From Botryotinia globosa (Eukaryota > Ascomycota > Leotiomycetes > Helotiales > Sclerotiniaceae), in assembly GCA_014898425.1 (NCBI GenBank), contig RCSZ01000014.1, positions 806,001 to 870,000 on the forward strand: 64,000 bases of DNA, given 5' to 3'. Below the pieces are notes generated by a model. It searched no databases and had not been told where the DNA came from. It was given only the letters and a program-made list of their open reading frames with translations. This document shows positions 12,000-23,304 of the stretch, piece after piece (position 1 is the stretch's first letter; each line of letters begins with the position of its first letter). The translations under genes were made by a program, and so were the position numbers.

Positions 12000-13800
12000 G
12001 ATTTTATTTAATGAATATGATTATCATTGGACCAGCTATACTCTCTAATTTCATTCTAATTATATATTATATATTTATTCAGACTAGTTTTTTCTTTTAT
12101 TATTGAAATTGATTAATAAATATTTATGAATTTAAAATCTTTTAATAAATCTTTAAATAAATCTTCTAATAAATTATTTAATTTGTTGAATTATATATAA
12201 ATTTTAATCAGTTAGTTTTATCTTTTTAACATCTGATTTTTCATTCTTATTAATTTTTATTATCAATAATGAATCTAAACTCGATTTGTTTATTGGAGGT
12301 TTACCTCCTTAATATTCTTGTCGCCCGTGAGGGCCGAAGGTATATATATACACGAAAAATTCGATTTGGAAACTATCGGCTTAAAATGAGTCGTAATCCT
12401 GATCATCCAATTAATCATAAGTCTTTTGTAACGTTCTTAGCGTTATGACATTATAGCGTTATAGCATTGTAATCTTATAGTATTTTAGCATTATAGCTGA
12501 ATTAATAATAGAATTTTTTGAATTAGCTTATTTAAACTAATATAAATTGAATAAAAAAGAAAAAAAGTAGTAATTATATATAAAAGATTAAAAATTTTCA
12601 AATAATATATTTTTTATATTACTAGCTTCAAAACTGAGGTTTTATAAAGAATTAAAGTTGAAATAATATAAATATAACTAAAGCTTATATAATCAATTAA
12701 AAGAGATTTATATTGAATATAGCTGATCTAATATTAATAAAAATTGTTTTAATATTATAGCTTTTATAATTCAATGGTATAATTAATGATCTGATGTGAA
12801 GTAATCCACTAAAATCTGAATAAAATTAAAAAATCTGAATAAAATTAAAAAATCTAAATAAAATTAAAAAATCTGAAATATAATAAGATAAAACGACTTC
12901 GCCTGCAAGCCTCAATAAAATTTCTTTTTTTAAATTTTTATAATTATAAATATAATTATATAATACTTTCTTAAAAAGCAAGGGGTCCGGGGGCTCGCAG
13001 GCCCCTGGTATATAGTATCAGGGTTAAATAGTAGGAAATATATTGAAAAGGGTCTAATAAACTTAGTAAAAGATTATATAAAAAAGTATATTAGATTTTG
13101 CTCGAAATTAATCTTATATTCTAATTAATTTAGAGTATATTTAGTTATTTATAAATTATTCTTTTAAAATTCTAATATTATAATTATATAAATATTCCTT
13201 TTTATAATATTATCGATTATAGATTTATTATAAGCCAAGCTGGTAATCTTAGGATTAAGTTTTACTAATATTAACTTTCTAATAATTACTAAATAATGAG
13301 TCTTTAATTGTCCCGGGGTTTTCCGGCTGACTACTAGTGTCCTGCGCTAAAATATAGTAAACAAATAATTAAATAATTAATATATCTAATGTAATAATCG
13401 AAGTATTTCGAATGATTTATAATAATTCTTAAAACTTATATAACTAATTTTATCTCATCCTCAGATCACATGGTGATTATATAATTTTTTTAAAAGTGGG
13501 TCGTTTTTGGAAAAAGTTTTTATCGGGTTCTAATTTTCAATTTAGTGTATAATTAGATCTAAAAGTCAGGTGCTAATTATGTATTAATTATGTGATTTAT
13601 ATATTAATTATTTATTTTCTAAAATAGCTTCAAAATAGCTTCAAAATAACCTTCTATAGGATTTTTATAGGATTTTTATAGGATTTTATAAAATTTTATA
13701 AAATTTTAGGATTAGTTATATATATAATGCGATTTGATTAATATTATGTATTATATTAAATTGACGAATATGCGATATTATATATCATCAAAAATCCCAA
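12000..13800. other. AT-rich block with short GC patches
   Basis: Extremely AT-rich, with no open frames. GC-rich patches interrupt it: near 12320-12345 (gtcgcccgtgagggccgaagg), 12975-13012 (a GGGGGC...GCCCC stem) and 13308-13345. Short repeats include four copies of a 20-bp unit at 12811-12872, a 'gcgttatag'-type repeat at 12435-12490 and 'ttataggattt' at 13655-13690. Confidence 0.75.
12811..12872. repeat. Tandem 20-bp repeat
   Basis: Unit AAATCTGAATAAAATTAAAA repeated about three times plus a partial copy, with one G-to-A difference in the third copy. Confidence 0.85.
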
Positions 13801-14578
13801 CCCTAGTGTCAGCAAGAGTCAATGTATCCACTTGGTACCTACCTAGGTAGGTAGGTAGTTATAGTTACAAACGCTAGATCATCATCAGGTAAATTTTGAC
13901 AGATTGGGTACTGCTCCGGCGATATCTCAAACCGCCGGGCGGATGTGGATGGGTAACAGTGGGGCAGGGAATCACACGATAGGGTTCCAGCAGTGGAGAC
14001 GAGTGTTACAGGAAAGCCTTCCGGGAAGTTATTTGATTCTCTTCTTGTAATTGAAAGTTAAATTTGACACAATGAGGTGTGAAGTCGCGGGAACCGCCAA
14101 GTAAAGCAAGCGCTGTGATTTCTGTAGCTAAGCTTAGATTTCAATAACTCATACATTTGCTTATTGCTTGCTCTGCAGTGAACACTGATATCAAGATTAG
14201 AAGATATTCCGATCAAGTGGTGAGATCAGTGCTGGGAAGTTTTCTTCACCTGAACTATAGGGCAAGATTTCAAGCGGCGGTTGAAAATCGGTTCAAAGCT
14301 GCTCTAGTTAACGCAAGGCGAGTCGCAATAGAACTTTTGTAGCGAGAGCTATATCATCACCATAAGTAACATACATAGTTGTTTGATTACTGGATTGTGA
14401 AAGGCATAAAAATTTGCTTAGCATTTAATCAGAGGGATGACAGGGTCAGACATTTTACCACTGGAAAGAAAAGTGCCTTGAGATCAAGAATATTGAAAGC
14501 AATATAGAACGCATCTTTCGATTTGCATTCCAACAAAACCATGCATACTTACCCTGCATTTTCATCAATAAAACCACA

Positions 14579-14880
14579 AATCCCGGAACTCCCATCGCAC
14601 AATCATCTGTATGTTTACACGGTAAAGCTTCGGTGGCCTGTCTAGCATCGATAAAAAGGTATTTCCTTCTTGATTTCCGTCATTGGTTTCCAATCTGACG
14701 GTACTGATGAGAATTTTCCATATCTAGCAAATCCCGCAACTCCCACCGCAGAATCATCTGTATACTCACACGGAAAAGCTTCGGTGGCCTGTCTAGCATC
14801 GATAAAAAGGTATTTCCTTCTTGATTTCCATCATTGGTTTCCAATCTGACGGTACCGATGAGAATTTTCCATATCTAGCA
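14579..14880. repeat. 151-bp tandem direct duplication
   Basis: Copy 1 is 14579-14729 and copy 2 is 14730-14880. They agree closely over their whole length, for example 'aagcttcggtggcctgtcta' followed by 'gcatcgataaaaaggtattt' in both, with only about ten differences. The pair ends about 250 bp upstream of the secreted-protein gene at 15131 and may therefore lie in its promoter. Confidence 0.9.
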
Positions 14881-15020
14881 AATTCGCAGGATATCTACGC
14901 AGCTCTGAAAAAATGGGTACCATCATGGCCAGAGTATCTGAAAACGAGATGGCCGGGGAAAAGACAAAACATTGGTTAGTTCCTCAAGCTGCTTGCTCTG
15001 AAGGCTTGACTGATATTTTG

Positions 15021-15028
15021 TATAAATA
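15021..15028 (+). promoter_or_regulatory. TATA box of the 15131 gene
   Basis: TATAAATA sits 110 bp before the ATG and is followed by a CT-rich leader, a usual fungal core-promoter arrangement. Confidence 0.55.
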
Positions 15029-15130
15029 CCAGCACTCCTTCTATGGTCTTCTCACTTCATCACAGCTCTTCTTACTTCAATCTTTGTAGCACAAACACCC
15101 ATCCGCCTTCTCCTGAATCCTTGGCCCAAC

Positions 15131-15936
15131 ATGCGTTTCGCAATGTCACTAAGTCTCCTCGCGATGCGTTGCATCACACCGGTCTACTCGCTCGCAGTCG
15201 ATTCTCCTTCAACCATCGAGGGGAAGCCGATGCCTGACAAATGGATCAGATATGATCTGACACCTGTCAATACGACAACCACTGCCGTTTCTCTCACTGC
15301 TCGCACAGACGTCACTATCTGTGAGAGAATTGTATTTGTTGGCGTTAGTATAACATCTGTTTCCCCTTGTTTCTTCTTTGGAAGGTGTCGTACCAACAGG
15401 TATAGCCTTATTAAAGCTTTCCGTGTTCCAATTGACAACTCCCAAAGAGCAAAATTTCATTGTTCGGAATCTATCAAATTTTCCTCCGATACAATGCTAA
15501 TTCTGCTGAAGGGCTGTCTGCAAGCGGCAGATATCCTTATTAGCTGGGTCGCATCTATAGCAGCCCTGATCAAGAGTGAATCAAATCAAGGCAACTGCGC
15601 CGCCACGTCTGGTTCCTGTAAGTCACAGAAAATCGAATTTAAAGTCCTAACCTGACTTAAACATTAGTCAATGGTATTTCATGGGTGTATTATGCAGCTG
15701 GACGTAACTGTGACACGACAGCCGAGGCTTCTACTATTCAAGGTGCTCTAAAAAATCACCTGGAGACAGTCGATGGGAGTCAACTGTGCGGCACGGAATG
15801 TCTCGACCTTACTCACTCAGGTACATGGAATGGCTACCTCCTTTTTGGGCCTACAAGCAACTTCAATAGTGCTGCATATTGTGGACCGACATTGTCTTAC
15901 TCAAAATGCACATCCGGAGGAAAGAATGACGTGTAA
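15131..15936 (+). CDS. Secreted protein of unknown function, spliced
   Basis: The ATG at 15131 starts a likely signal peptide (MRFAMSLSLLAMRCITPVYS). A clear intron at 15620-15667 (GTAAGT donor, CTTAAAC branch region, TTAG acceptor) joins ...ATSGS to FNGISWVYY. The last exon encodes a well-formed domain with NCDTTAE, CGTECLDLTHSGTWNGY and CGPTLS blocks and six cysteines, ending at 15936. A second intron is possible between about 15345 and 15515 (GTTAGT donor, GCTAAT branch, AAG acceptor). That stretch is open and a multiple of three, so the sequence alone cannot decide; the residues it encodes look less ordered than their flanks. I do not recognise a named family. The type resembles small cysteine-containing secreted proteins of plant-associated fungi. 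The gene follows a TATA box and the 151-bp duplication. Confidence 0.7.
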
Positions 15937-16436
15937 ACCTGGCCAGCGCTCGCACTGACATGGAGTATAATACATCGGAACCGATGGAATTATGGTATGC
16001 TCCACGAAGCTTCGTCGCGGGCTTCCCATTCAATTGGGGTGATGCTGGACGTCAAAAATAGAAGTAGCGTAGATGAGGAATGGGTGAAGATGAGGTGTCA
16101 CCAAGAATTTTGGAGTTGGTATGTCAGAGCTGGGCGAATTTCTCATTTTGTTTTATTCTTGGGGGAGATCGATTATTTTGGAAGTAGAGTTCGTTCTAGA
16201 GGAACAATTCGATTAAAATTAAGTAGATGGCAAAGTAGCAGCAAAAATTCAACATTTTAACGCTACTGAGATTTAATTTTTTGAGACTGGGTAGGAAATA
16301 AAATATTTGTTCCATCTACCTCGCGAAGTGACTTGGGTGTCATCACTCCTGTTTATTATACAGGATTCAAAAAATGCTGGAATTCTGTGGAGCTGCCTTT
16401 TCGGTGTTTTTAGACTCAATCAGCCTGAAAGACTTA
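15937..16436. other. Intergenic, nothing recognised
   Basis: Short open frames only, and no motif of note before the MITE at 16437. Confidence 0.6.
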
Positions 16437-16804
16437 GGGCCCGTTCGGATCGATTTTTTAGGCGATATTGAATTACATTTGTTAACAATATAGATCTAAA
16501 TAAGTGTTTATTGAATGCGAATATAGCTCAATAATTTATATTGATAATAAAATTGAAAAAAAGTGATTTATTAAACACTAATATTGAACTATAAAAAGCT
16601 ATAAAATATAAACTTTCAAATTTTGAAAATTTGTATAACAATCTTACCAAACCTTACCAAATCTCTAATACAACTTTGACCAGCATTTATCAATATATTA
16701 TCACTCTACATTTTATAGGTTTACAAATATTCACAAATTTAAACTAAATTATTAATCAACACATTATTTTATTAACAAATTAAAAAAACGATCCGAACGG
16801 GCCC
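16437..16804. mobile_element. PIF/Harbinger-like MITE with TTA target duplication
   Basis: The element begins GGGCCCGTTCGGATCG and ends with its exact reverse complement. The inverted repeat extends to 24 bp with one mismatch (A or T at position 17). It is flanked by TTA on both sides (16434-16436 and 16805-16807). The 368-bp interior is AT-rich and non-coding. A 3-bp TTA duplication and GGGCC termini are the usual marks of Tourist/PIF-Harbinger miniature elements, so this is probably non-autonomous and mobilised by a transposase elsewhere. Confidence 0.85.
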
Positions 16805-18626
16805 TTAACTTTCTACAAGGTCTTATGATTGAGATTTCAAAATCTGCTTGATTCGACCACAATTATATCAATCAGCCCCTACTTGAAAGAAACTTGACTA
16901 TTTACATTTAATCGAAATACTCTCTGGCAGTTCAAGGATTTCTACAATTAGTGACAAGTAGAAATTCCTAAAGTACCTTTCAAATTGAGTAAGTTGATCG
17001 AATGCTAAAAGCAGGCCTTTGTCGTTGATTCTGACTTCTACTTTGTAGATAATTAAGCTTTCCAAGGTTATCAATATAAGAAGCGTGATCGCCTAGTATA
17101 TAAGTTGGACCCACTTGGCGTTATGTATCTCTTCAACCTGACTGAATGATCAGAAAAGGCATGACTATACAGGACTAGTGCAATTTTTATGATTGAATGT
17201 CACGTGTTTTCGCCAATCGGATTATTTACTGTGCAAACCGGCGGCTGAGAAAGATTCAGAGATTTTCTAATTAGCCGACAAATATCCATCTCGCTTTCAC
17301 GAGATAAGCGCCAATAGATCCGTACTGCATTAATAAGGAGGGCAGCGAAACTTTTCGCCCGAGAGGTTAAGGCGACGAGCAATGGCAACTGCTGCACCCA
17401 GACTGCTGGGTATAACTTGTCAGAAACCTGGACGCCTTCCCCTGGATCCACTTAAGAGTTGGAAGCCTCGAACGGCAAGTGATACATACCTAGATACATA
17501 CAGATATCAAGTTTTCCACAACAACATATTTACTATCAATATTTTCAAATGCTATCAGATGCAGAATAATCCTAGACGACGATAATGAGTTTTTCAGATG
17601 TATTAAACCGTAAGATTCGATCAAGATCCGGACCTTGAAGGATTTATATATAGTGAAATTTCCGCTTGAGAGCTTTGACAGACACCAACAGCCTTGACGT
17701 TAGTTGAAAGTTGGTGAAAAGTTCAGAGTCTAGACGTCTTTGGGTCAAAATACCATTGAAACGGAAGAAAATCTTAGCAGCTATGCCTGCGTAAAGCTTG
17801 CTCCCAGCAATCGATTGAAACTTCAGATGACCTGGCCCTCATTGGAGCTATTGATCTTGGCACCGCTCTCCTTCTTAAGACCGAATCACATCTTTCCGAA
17901 TGCTTTACTCCTAACCTTGGAAACCGCAGTTCGAAAGAAGTGGTTTGCGATATGAGCTTTAGTCTGGATAGTAAGTAAGAATGTCTTACATCCGATGAAG
18001 ATTTAACAATTTAACATCGACAATAACTTCGCGACCCTAAAAACGAAAACGGCCTTGAGTCAATCTCAAAGTGAACAATACTGGTATTTTATATATTGAT
18101 TCTTTTGAAACTTCAATATATATTCAGATTGTTTCTTTTTCAACTTTGAAATCAAGATGTCAAAGGGATTTGGAAAGGTTCTGTGGTAAACGCGACTGTC
18201 ATGAGCCATCATCTACAAAGCCACATTAGCTAGGTCACGGGTCCCCGGACCTCACATTGGCAAATGCACAAAAGTGGCTACGTATCCACTTTGGCCCCTT
18301 TCATGTTAGCTCTTTCCAAGAATAGTATAAGTAGTAACCTTGTTTAGTAAGTTTATTAGTAAGTTTAGAGATGCGTACCATTTTGCGACATAACAATTTA
18401 CGAAGAGATTACAAACTTCCTAACCAACGGACACGAAATTATTGATTGACTACGATAACCACAGCGAAAACAAACCAGCAGGCATCTGAGAATCTCGATA
18501 TCACAATACGTCACGTTAACGATACGATTTGAATTGAGACTCATTACCGCCTTTCCGACATAGGAAAACGATCCGTCTTCGATTTACCGGACCTCATTGC
18601 ATCTCAAGACCACCATCATCACAACA
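16805..18626. other. Intergenic, nothing recognised
   Basis: Open frames at 17200-17451 (-) and 17740-17955 (+) have no recognisable domain and no convincing gene structure. No repeats of note. Confidence 0.6.
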
Positions 18627-18965
18627 ATGCTTCTTTCCTCGACGTACACGTTATCCCTCCTCGCCTTTCTTCCAGCCCTCACATATGCACAAGCAGGTTT
18701 AGGTGGTGTGGTTGCTACGTCAGCAGCCACCCAAATGGCAACCACGACTGTTGCGGCTCCATCACTTTACACAGTGGGTAGCGTCACGACTGTGTCATAC
18801 ATACCAGTATATACGCAGACCTTTGCGACAACAGCCTTGGGAACTTGGGCGATCGGAGCTACTCCTTTGGTCGGGAGTGTAGGATTAGGAACTATTCAAG
18901 GAACCGTGGGAACGGTTAAAAGCAAGAGAGCTTTGCCTACCGCAATGTTTGAGAAAAGTCATTAG
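18627..18965 (+). CDS. Small secreted protein, conserved-looking, unknown function
   Basis: Intronless, 112 residues from the first ATG at 18627; a TTG further upstream is not a plausible start. Residues 1-20 (MLLSSTYTLSLLAFLPALTY) form a signal peptide with a probable AQA cleavage region. The mature part is small, rich in alanine, threonine, valine and glycine, has no cysteine and ends with a basic KSKRALP segment. The ordered VYTQTFATTALGTWAIGATP block and GLGTIQGTVG block look like a maintained protein rather than a random frame. Secretion is inferred from the leader; the function is unknown. Confidence 0.68.
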   Translation: MLLSSTYTLSLLAFLPALTYAQAGLGGVVATSAATQMATTTVAAPSLYTVGSVTTVSYIPVYTQTFATTALGTWAIGATPLVGSVGLGTIQGTVGTVKSKRALPTAMFEKSH

Positions 18966-20249
18966 AGGGATGTGACAGTCGAGTAGAATTTTTATGTGAC
19001 GAAGAAACGATTTGAATTGGACATGATGAAAGCAGAAGATGCACCTCCCGAAATGGGTTTGGCAGGAGAGTGATGGAAATGTGCGACGAGACAGGAGATA
19101 AAATGCGGCATAAAGTGAACGTAAATGGATATCGAAACAAAGACACGCCAGGAGGGTTTCATGGACGATGTCGAAGGAGTTACAAATGGCGTTAACAAGG
19201 CATACGTCCTGAAAGAAGGATGGACTCTTCAAAGGGACATGTACCCTCCGCTTAGCTTGCGATTCTCATCAACCACCATCATCGTATCTTTGCATATTCA
19301 ATTGGCGGCCGATTTTCGAACAGTCCATGTATTGATCATCATTAGACGTCAAATACCCATTCAAAGTTTTAAGATTCGTTTGGCGGCATTATCAGGAGTT
19401 GTTGGTGCGGTTTGTTTTTGCCAACTTGAAGACATGGAGGCAAATGATACAACATCGGTCTTCAATTTTTTCTTTCTTTTATTTGATTGTGTATATAGAT
19501 ATCAGGCGAAACAGTCCATTGCAGATGACTTGGAAGGACATAGGAATAGATGTAATACCATGCAGACTGAGGAATGAAAGTGGTTATTCAGTTAAGGCTT
19601 CAATCTTCTATAAAGCTGTGAAAATCCGAGTCAAGTTGAATGATTCTAAAACGATACCATATAAAGACAAAGAGGGAAAGTCACATGAGTTTCGACCATA
19701 GTATAAATAAGTTCATTGTATTATGGTGCCCCGCGACGGATCTAAAGGTCCATTCATTCAGACAAACATTGCGAAAACAAATTCTAAGAGCATTAAGACA
19801 AAATACAATTAGCTCGGTGCGCCTCTAACAACAACCTGACGCCTGCCTTGAAGCTCCAACCCAAGCTACAATAACAATATCAAACTTTGGAAGTGCAAGT
19901 GCATCCCATATCGTATCCGCCAAATCTATTAATATTCCCTCTTCGTCAGTTTATCAAGGGCTCCTCGAAAGAGCAACATTTGTAAAAGACGGCTCTTCCA
20001 AGCGGTTGACTAGTTTCTGATCGGGGAGAGCAGGTATCCTCTGAAAGCAAATGTCTTTTCTAGTAGCTCTGAAAAGGAATGTACCGGAATAAGGAACTGA
20101 TATATAAAATTCTGTGTTTTTGATATCGAATTATCAATCGCTATGTGACCTTAGAGCAAGGTTGTATTTGGATACAGTAGGGATCAATCAGATTACATAG
20201 ACCTTTATTTTTTTGGAACATCTGCTTTTCAGGAACTAGTCGGTGTATT
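18966..20249. other. Intergenic, nothing recognised
   Basis: Overlapping open frames (19125-19828, +) lie downstream of the small secreted protein; they have no domain and probably represent its 3' region. Confidence 0.55.
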
Positions 20250-20779
20250 CCTTAGTGGAGTTGTACGTAACATGTGGTATGGTGTTTATATTATATAGCG
20301 AATCTATATAGTATATACGTAATATAGGATTCTCTATGCGATGTAATTTGCTTATACAGTGTAAGTTTTCCTATACTTTCTATGAGTTTTCTATACAACT
20401 TACTAAGTGATATCTAATAAATATTGTTTCAATTTACTAAGTAATTATATTCGAAGTAATATTCACTAAAGCGTAGTAGTAATATATATATATATTTAAG
20501 TTAAGAGAGAAATAAGATCTTTTAGTATTAATCCTGATTATCTATCTTAATAAATGATCAAGATTGATATTGAGAATTCTTTTCATCTTGAAACTATTTC
20601 TAATCTACATCATACTATATTATATTATCACATAAAAAGCTCATATTTTATGTATACTATAAGAGTATACAGATGTTCAAAAGGTTTCTTTTATATAAAC
20701 TAGGTAGCTTATACAATCCCTATATAGTATTTCTAGTATATATATCATATACCGACTATGTATAATAACTCCACTAAGG
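20250..20779. mobile_element. AT-rich inverted-repeat element (MITE-like), 530 bp
   Basis: CCTTAGTGGAGTT at 20250 is matched exactly by AACTCCACTAAGG at 20767-20779, and similarity continues inward more weakly (both reach GGTAT about 30 bp in). The interior is strongly AT-rich with many TATATA runs and no open frame. No clear target duplication is visible, so the superfamily is not assigned. The right end overlaps the 3' end of the gene at 20774-21316. Confidence 0.65.
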
Positions 20780-21316
20780 TGCGAAAAGATCTTTGTTGCT
20801 TTTCAAAAGCTCATCTAACTTCTGGTTGGCTTTCCGTGGTGAATAACCAGCCTTTTCAAGTTTAAGGATCTTCTCATGCAGCTCTTCAAGCCCATCGATG
20901 TTTTCTTGCCAGTTTTCCCACGGATTTCTCCCGGTAATACTCTCCCTTTCTTCTATTTCCATAGTCCGTTGGGTCACCCTTATCTTACTTCTTATGTTGG
21001 ATCGATGCCGTCTGCACCGCAATAGCGTAACGGGATCGAGGAGATAGTTTTTGCTTTTGGAGGACTCTTGTTCTTCTTCATTGGCTTTTTGGTCGGATGT
21101 CTTGATGCGTCTGTAGGAATCTTCAAGATTGTGAGGTTCCTTCTCTTTCTTTCCAGAAGTACTAGTCGCTTGTTGCCGTCTTCCTGACCCGATCGCATAT
21201 ATCTTTTCCCTGTGTCTTCCACTTGGCTCGTTACTCTTGTTCTTATCACCTAAAAGTGGTGCAGTGGACGAATCTGTGCTGGGACGGGAACTTAAATGGT
21301 GGGATGACGTCCTCAT
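20774..21316 (-). CDS. Hypothetical charged protein, 3' end altered by an inverted-repeat element
   Basis: Single exon of 180 residues from the ATG at 21316. It is hydrophilic and highly charged, rich in K, E, R, S and Q. A low-complexity basic N-terminal two thirds is followed by a likely helical segment (ENIDGLEELHEKILKLEKAG). No domain is recognised. The stop codon (TAG, 20776-20774) is not ancestral-looking: it lies inside the inverted repeat of the element at 20250-20779, so the last codon before it is made partly by the element. Removing the element would join GCA to AATACACCG..., giving a short alternative tail and a TGA. The protein may therefore be truncated or simply re-ended. Confidence 0.5.
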   Translation of the reverse strand: MRTSSHHLSSRPSTDSSTAPLLGDKNKSNEPSGRHREKIYAIGSGRRQQATSTSGKKEKEPHNLEDSYRRIKTSDQKANEEEQESSKSKNYLLDPVTLLRCRRHRSNIRSKIRVTQRTMEIEERESITGRNPWENWQENIDGLEELHEKILKLEKAGYSPRKANQKLDELLKSNKDLFAP

Positions 21317-23304
21317 ATTTGGGTGCTGAATTGGACAGCGTTAAGTCGGAATAAATAATTCCAGAATATTGGGTCTGTCCTTATGCTGTGCGATTTTCGC
21401 TCTTCTTCAAGAAGGTGTGCACTCTGCTTTTGAGATTGAGTCGTGTGGCTAGTAGTTGAGAGGAGATGAATAATCTGAGAATATCGTATGAATGTGAGAG
21501 AAACCTTGGCTTGGGAGGTATTTAAATAATATTTTGGATGTCTATGAACATGTGTTTGACCTCCCCGGTTGGCCGGCCTAAATCCGTCGAGCTGGCCTCA
21601 AGGAATTTCGATTGCGTATTTCAAAACCGGCAGATTCCAGTACATGTACATCATCATTTTTTCTGATAATTTGTGGAGAACAACACTATACACATTCAGT
21701 TATCCAGAACATACGTTTCACAAAGAAGTATATTGGCATTGGTAAATTCTTGCCAATTTACTATTTCTATAGAAAAGAGTCAGAACATCCAATATATTTC
21801 AAATTATGTCACAGATAATTCTTTCATTGCCCTCAAGGTCTCTGAGGATGCTCACACGGGCCGGCAATACTTGGACTGCGCAATGCCGCCGGCCTGTTTG
21901 CGCGGGACATGAATTCACAAGCAGACCATTCCGTCGCGAGCATCAATTTGACACATACGAATTACATATGAGAAACTCCATCGTTTCCAACAAAGCTGTG
22001 ATGCTTAGTATAATTTTAGATCACATATACATCTCTAAAGGAGTGAGTGTATGCTTTGCCAAGCGATATAGAGGTGAGAATATCCTCATTCAATATTTCA
22101 CTCGCTCGTCTATTCTTACGCCTTGAAATGAAATTGGTTATCGAATTACTCGCAGTGTAGGCATTAGTATACTATAGTGAAATTGTAGCGCGTATTAACA
22201 TATTGATATGGCAGCTAGTATGTTTGGAGAGGGGGTTATACTATTTTTGTATATATTTTTATATTTAAAGAATATTAGTAATATATTGAAATACTCAAAT
22301 TATTTATAAATTATTTATTTCTATTCAAATTAGACTAGAAATAAGAGATTTATTTCAATTTGAAGTAAAGAATGAAATTTTATAGTCTAATATGAATAGG
22401 AATAAAGATATTAGATTAGATTCCAGTAATTTAGTATATTAATAATAACATTGATTAACTAAATAATTTTGAATACTTTTAATAATATAACTTTCAATAT
22501 TATGTATATCAATATTTTAAAGAAATTTGATAATTACCACTAAATCAACCCGTATATTGAATACGGGAAATACTATTGCCTATACTGATTACTCATTGTA
22601 TGAAATCAAGATTTCCCTACAAGCACACGAGTTTCGAAGTAAATAACTTATTTATTTATCTATCTAATATATGCGTGTTAGTAATACATGTTGCACTAGA
22701 ACCAGCGTGAAGAGTTAATCCTCTTGACATCTATAACATAATACTGCATCATAGTACACACTAGTATCCCTCATAAAGTATATTTCTAACACTAACAATA
22801 AAGCATTAGCTCCCTCGAAGCCCTCTCCTTTGCGTTGGCGATTCTATTGACTCCCCCGACATAATGACGTCAATTTCGACATCAGGCAGATGTGCCACAA
22901 AGTGATATTTACGATCTAGATTTACCTCGATTCACTCATTTTTGAGAAACGCTAGAAAGTGATGCTAATAATAAGTTTCGAGGTGGAGTTCGCTAGCGCC
23001 TGTTGCTAGTATTCCCACCCACCTACCTAGGTAGGTAGGTGGATGAATCATGAATGTTAGTCTCTCATCCACTGCAACGAGTTAACTTGTAGCTCAGAGA
23101 TGCTAGATTCAATAAGATGATATTGATATGTAATACAACATGGTTTGCAACTAAGTGACATGCACTACATAAATATTGCTAGTCCCGGTGGCAAAAAGTT
23201 TTTAGAACAGAGACAATTCACTCCAAGCATCCCAATTTACGAAACAGTAAGATAGCAATCCATCTTTCACATCTTACACTTTTCAATACCACCCCCCTCT
23301 GAAA
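21317..23304. other. Intergenic with AT-rich patch
   Basis: No gene recognised. An AT-rich stretch lies at about 22230-22540, and a TACCTAGGTA palindrome (inside ACCTACCTAGGTAGGT) lies at 23021-23036. Short frames at 21612-22126 have no domain. Confidence 0.6.

Noticed and set aside
17200..17451. 83-codon minus-strand frame
   Set aside because: No leader, domain or conserved-looking block; likely chance.
19125..19828. Three overlapping frames after the small secreted protein
   Set aside because: Mutually incompatible frames without motifs; most likely a 3' untranslated region and spacer.
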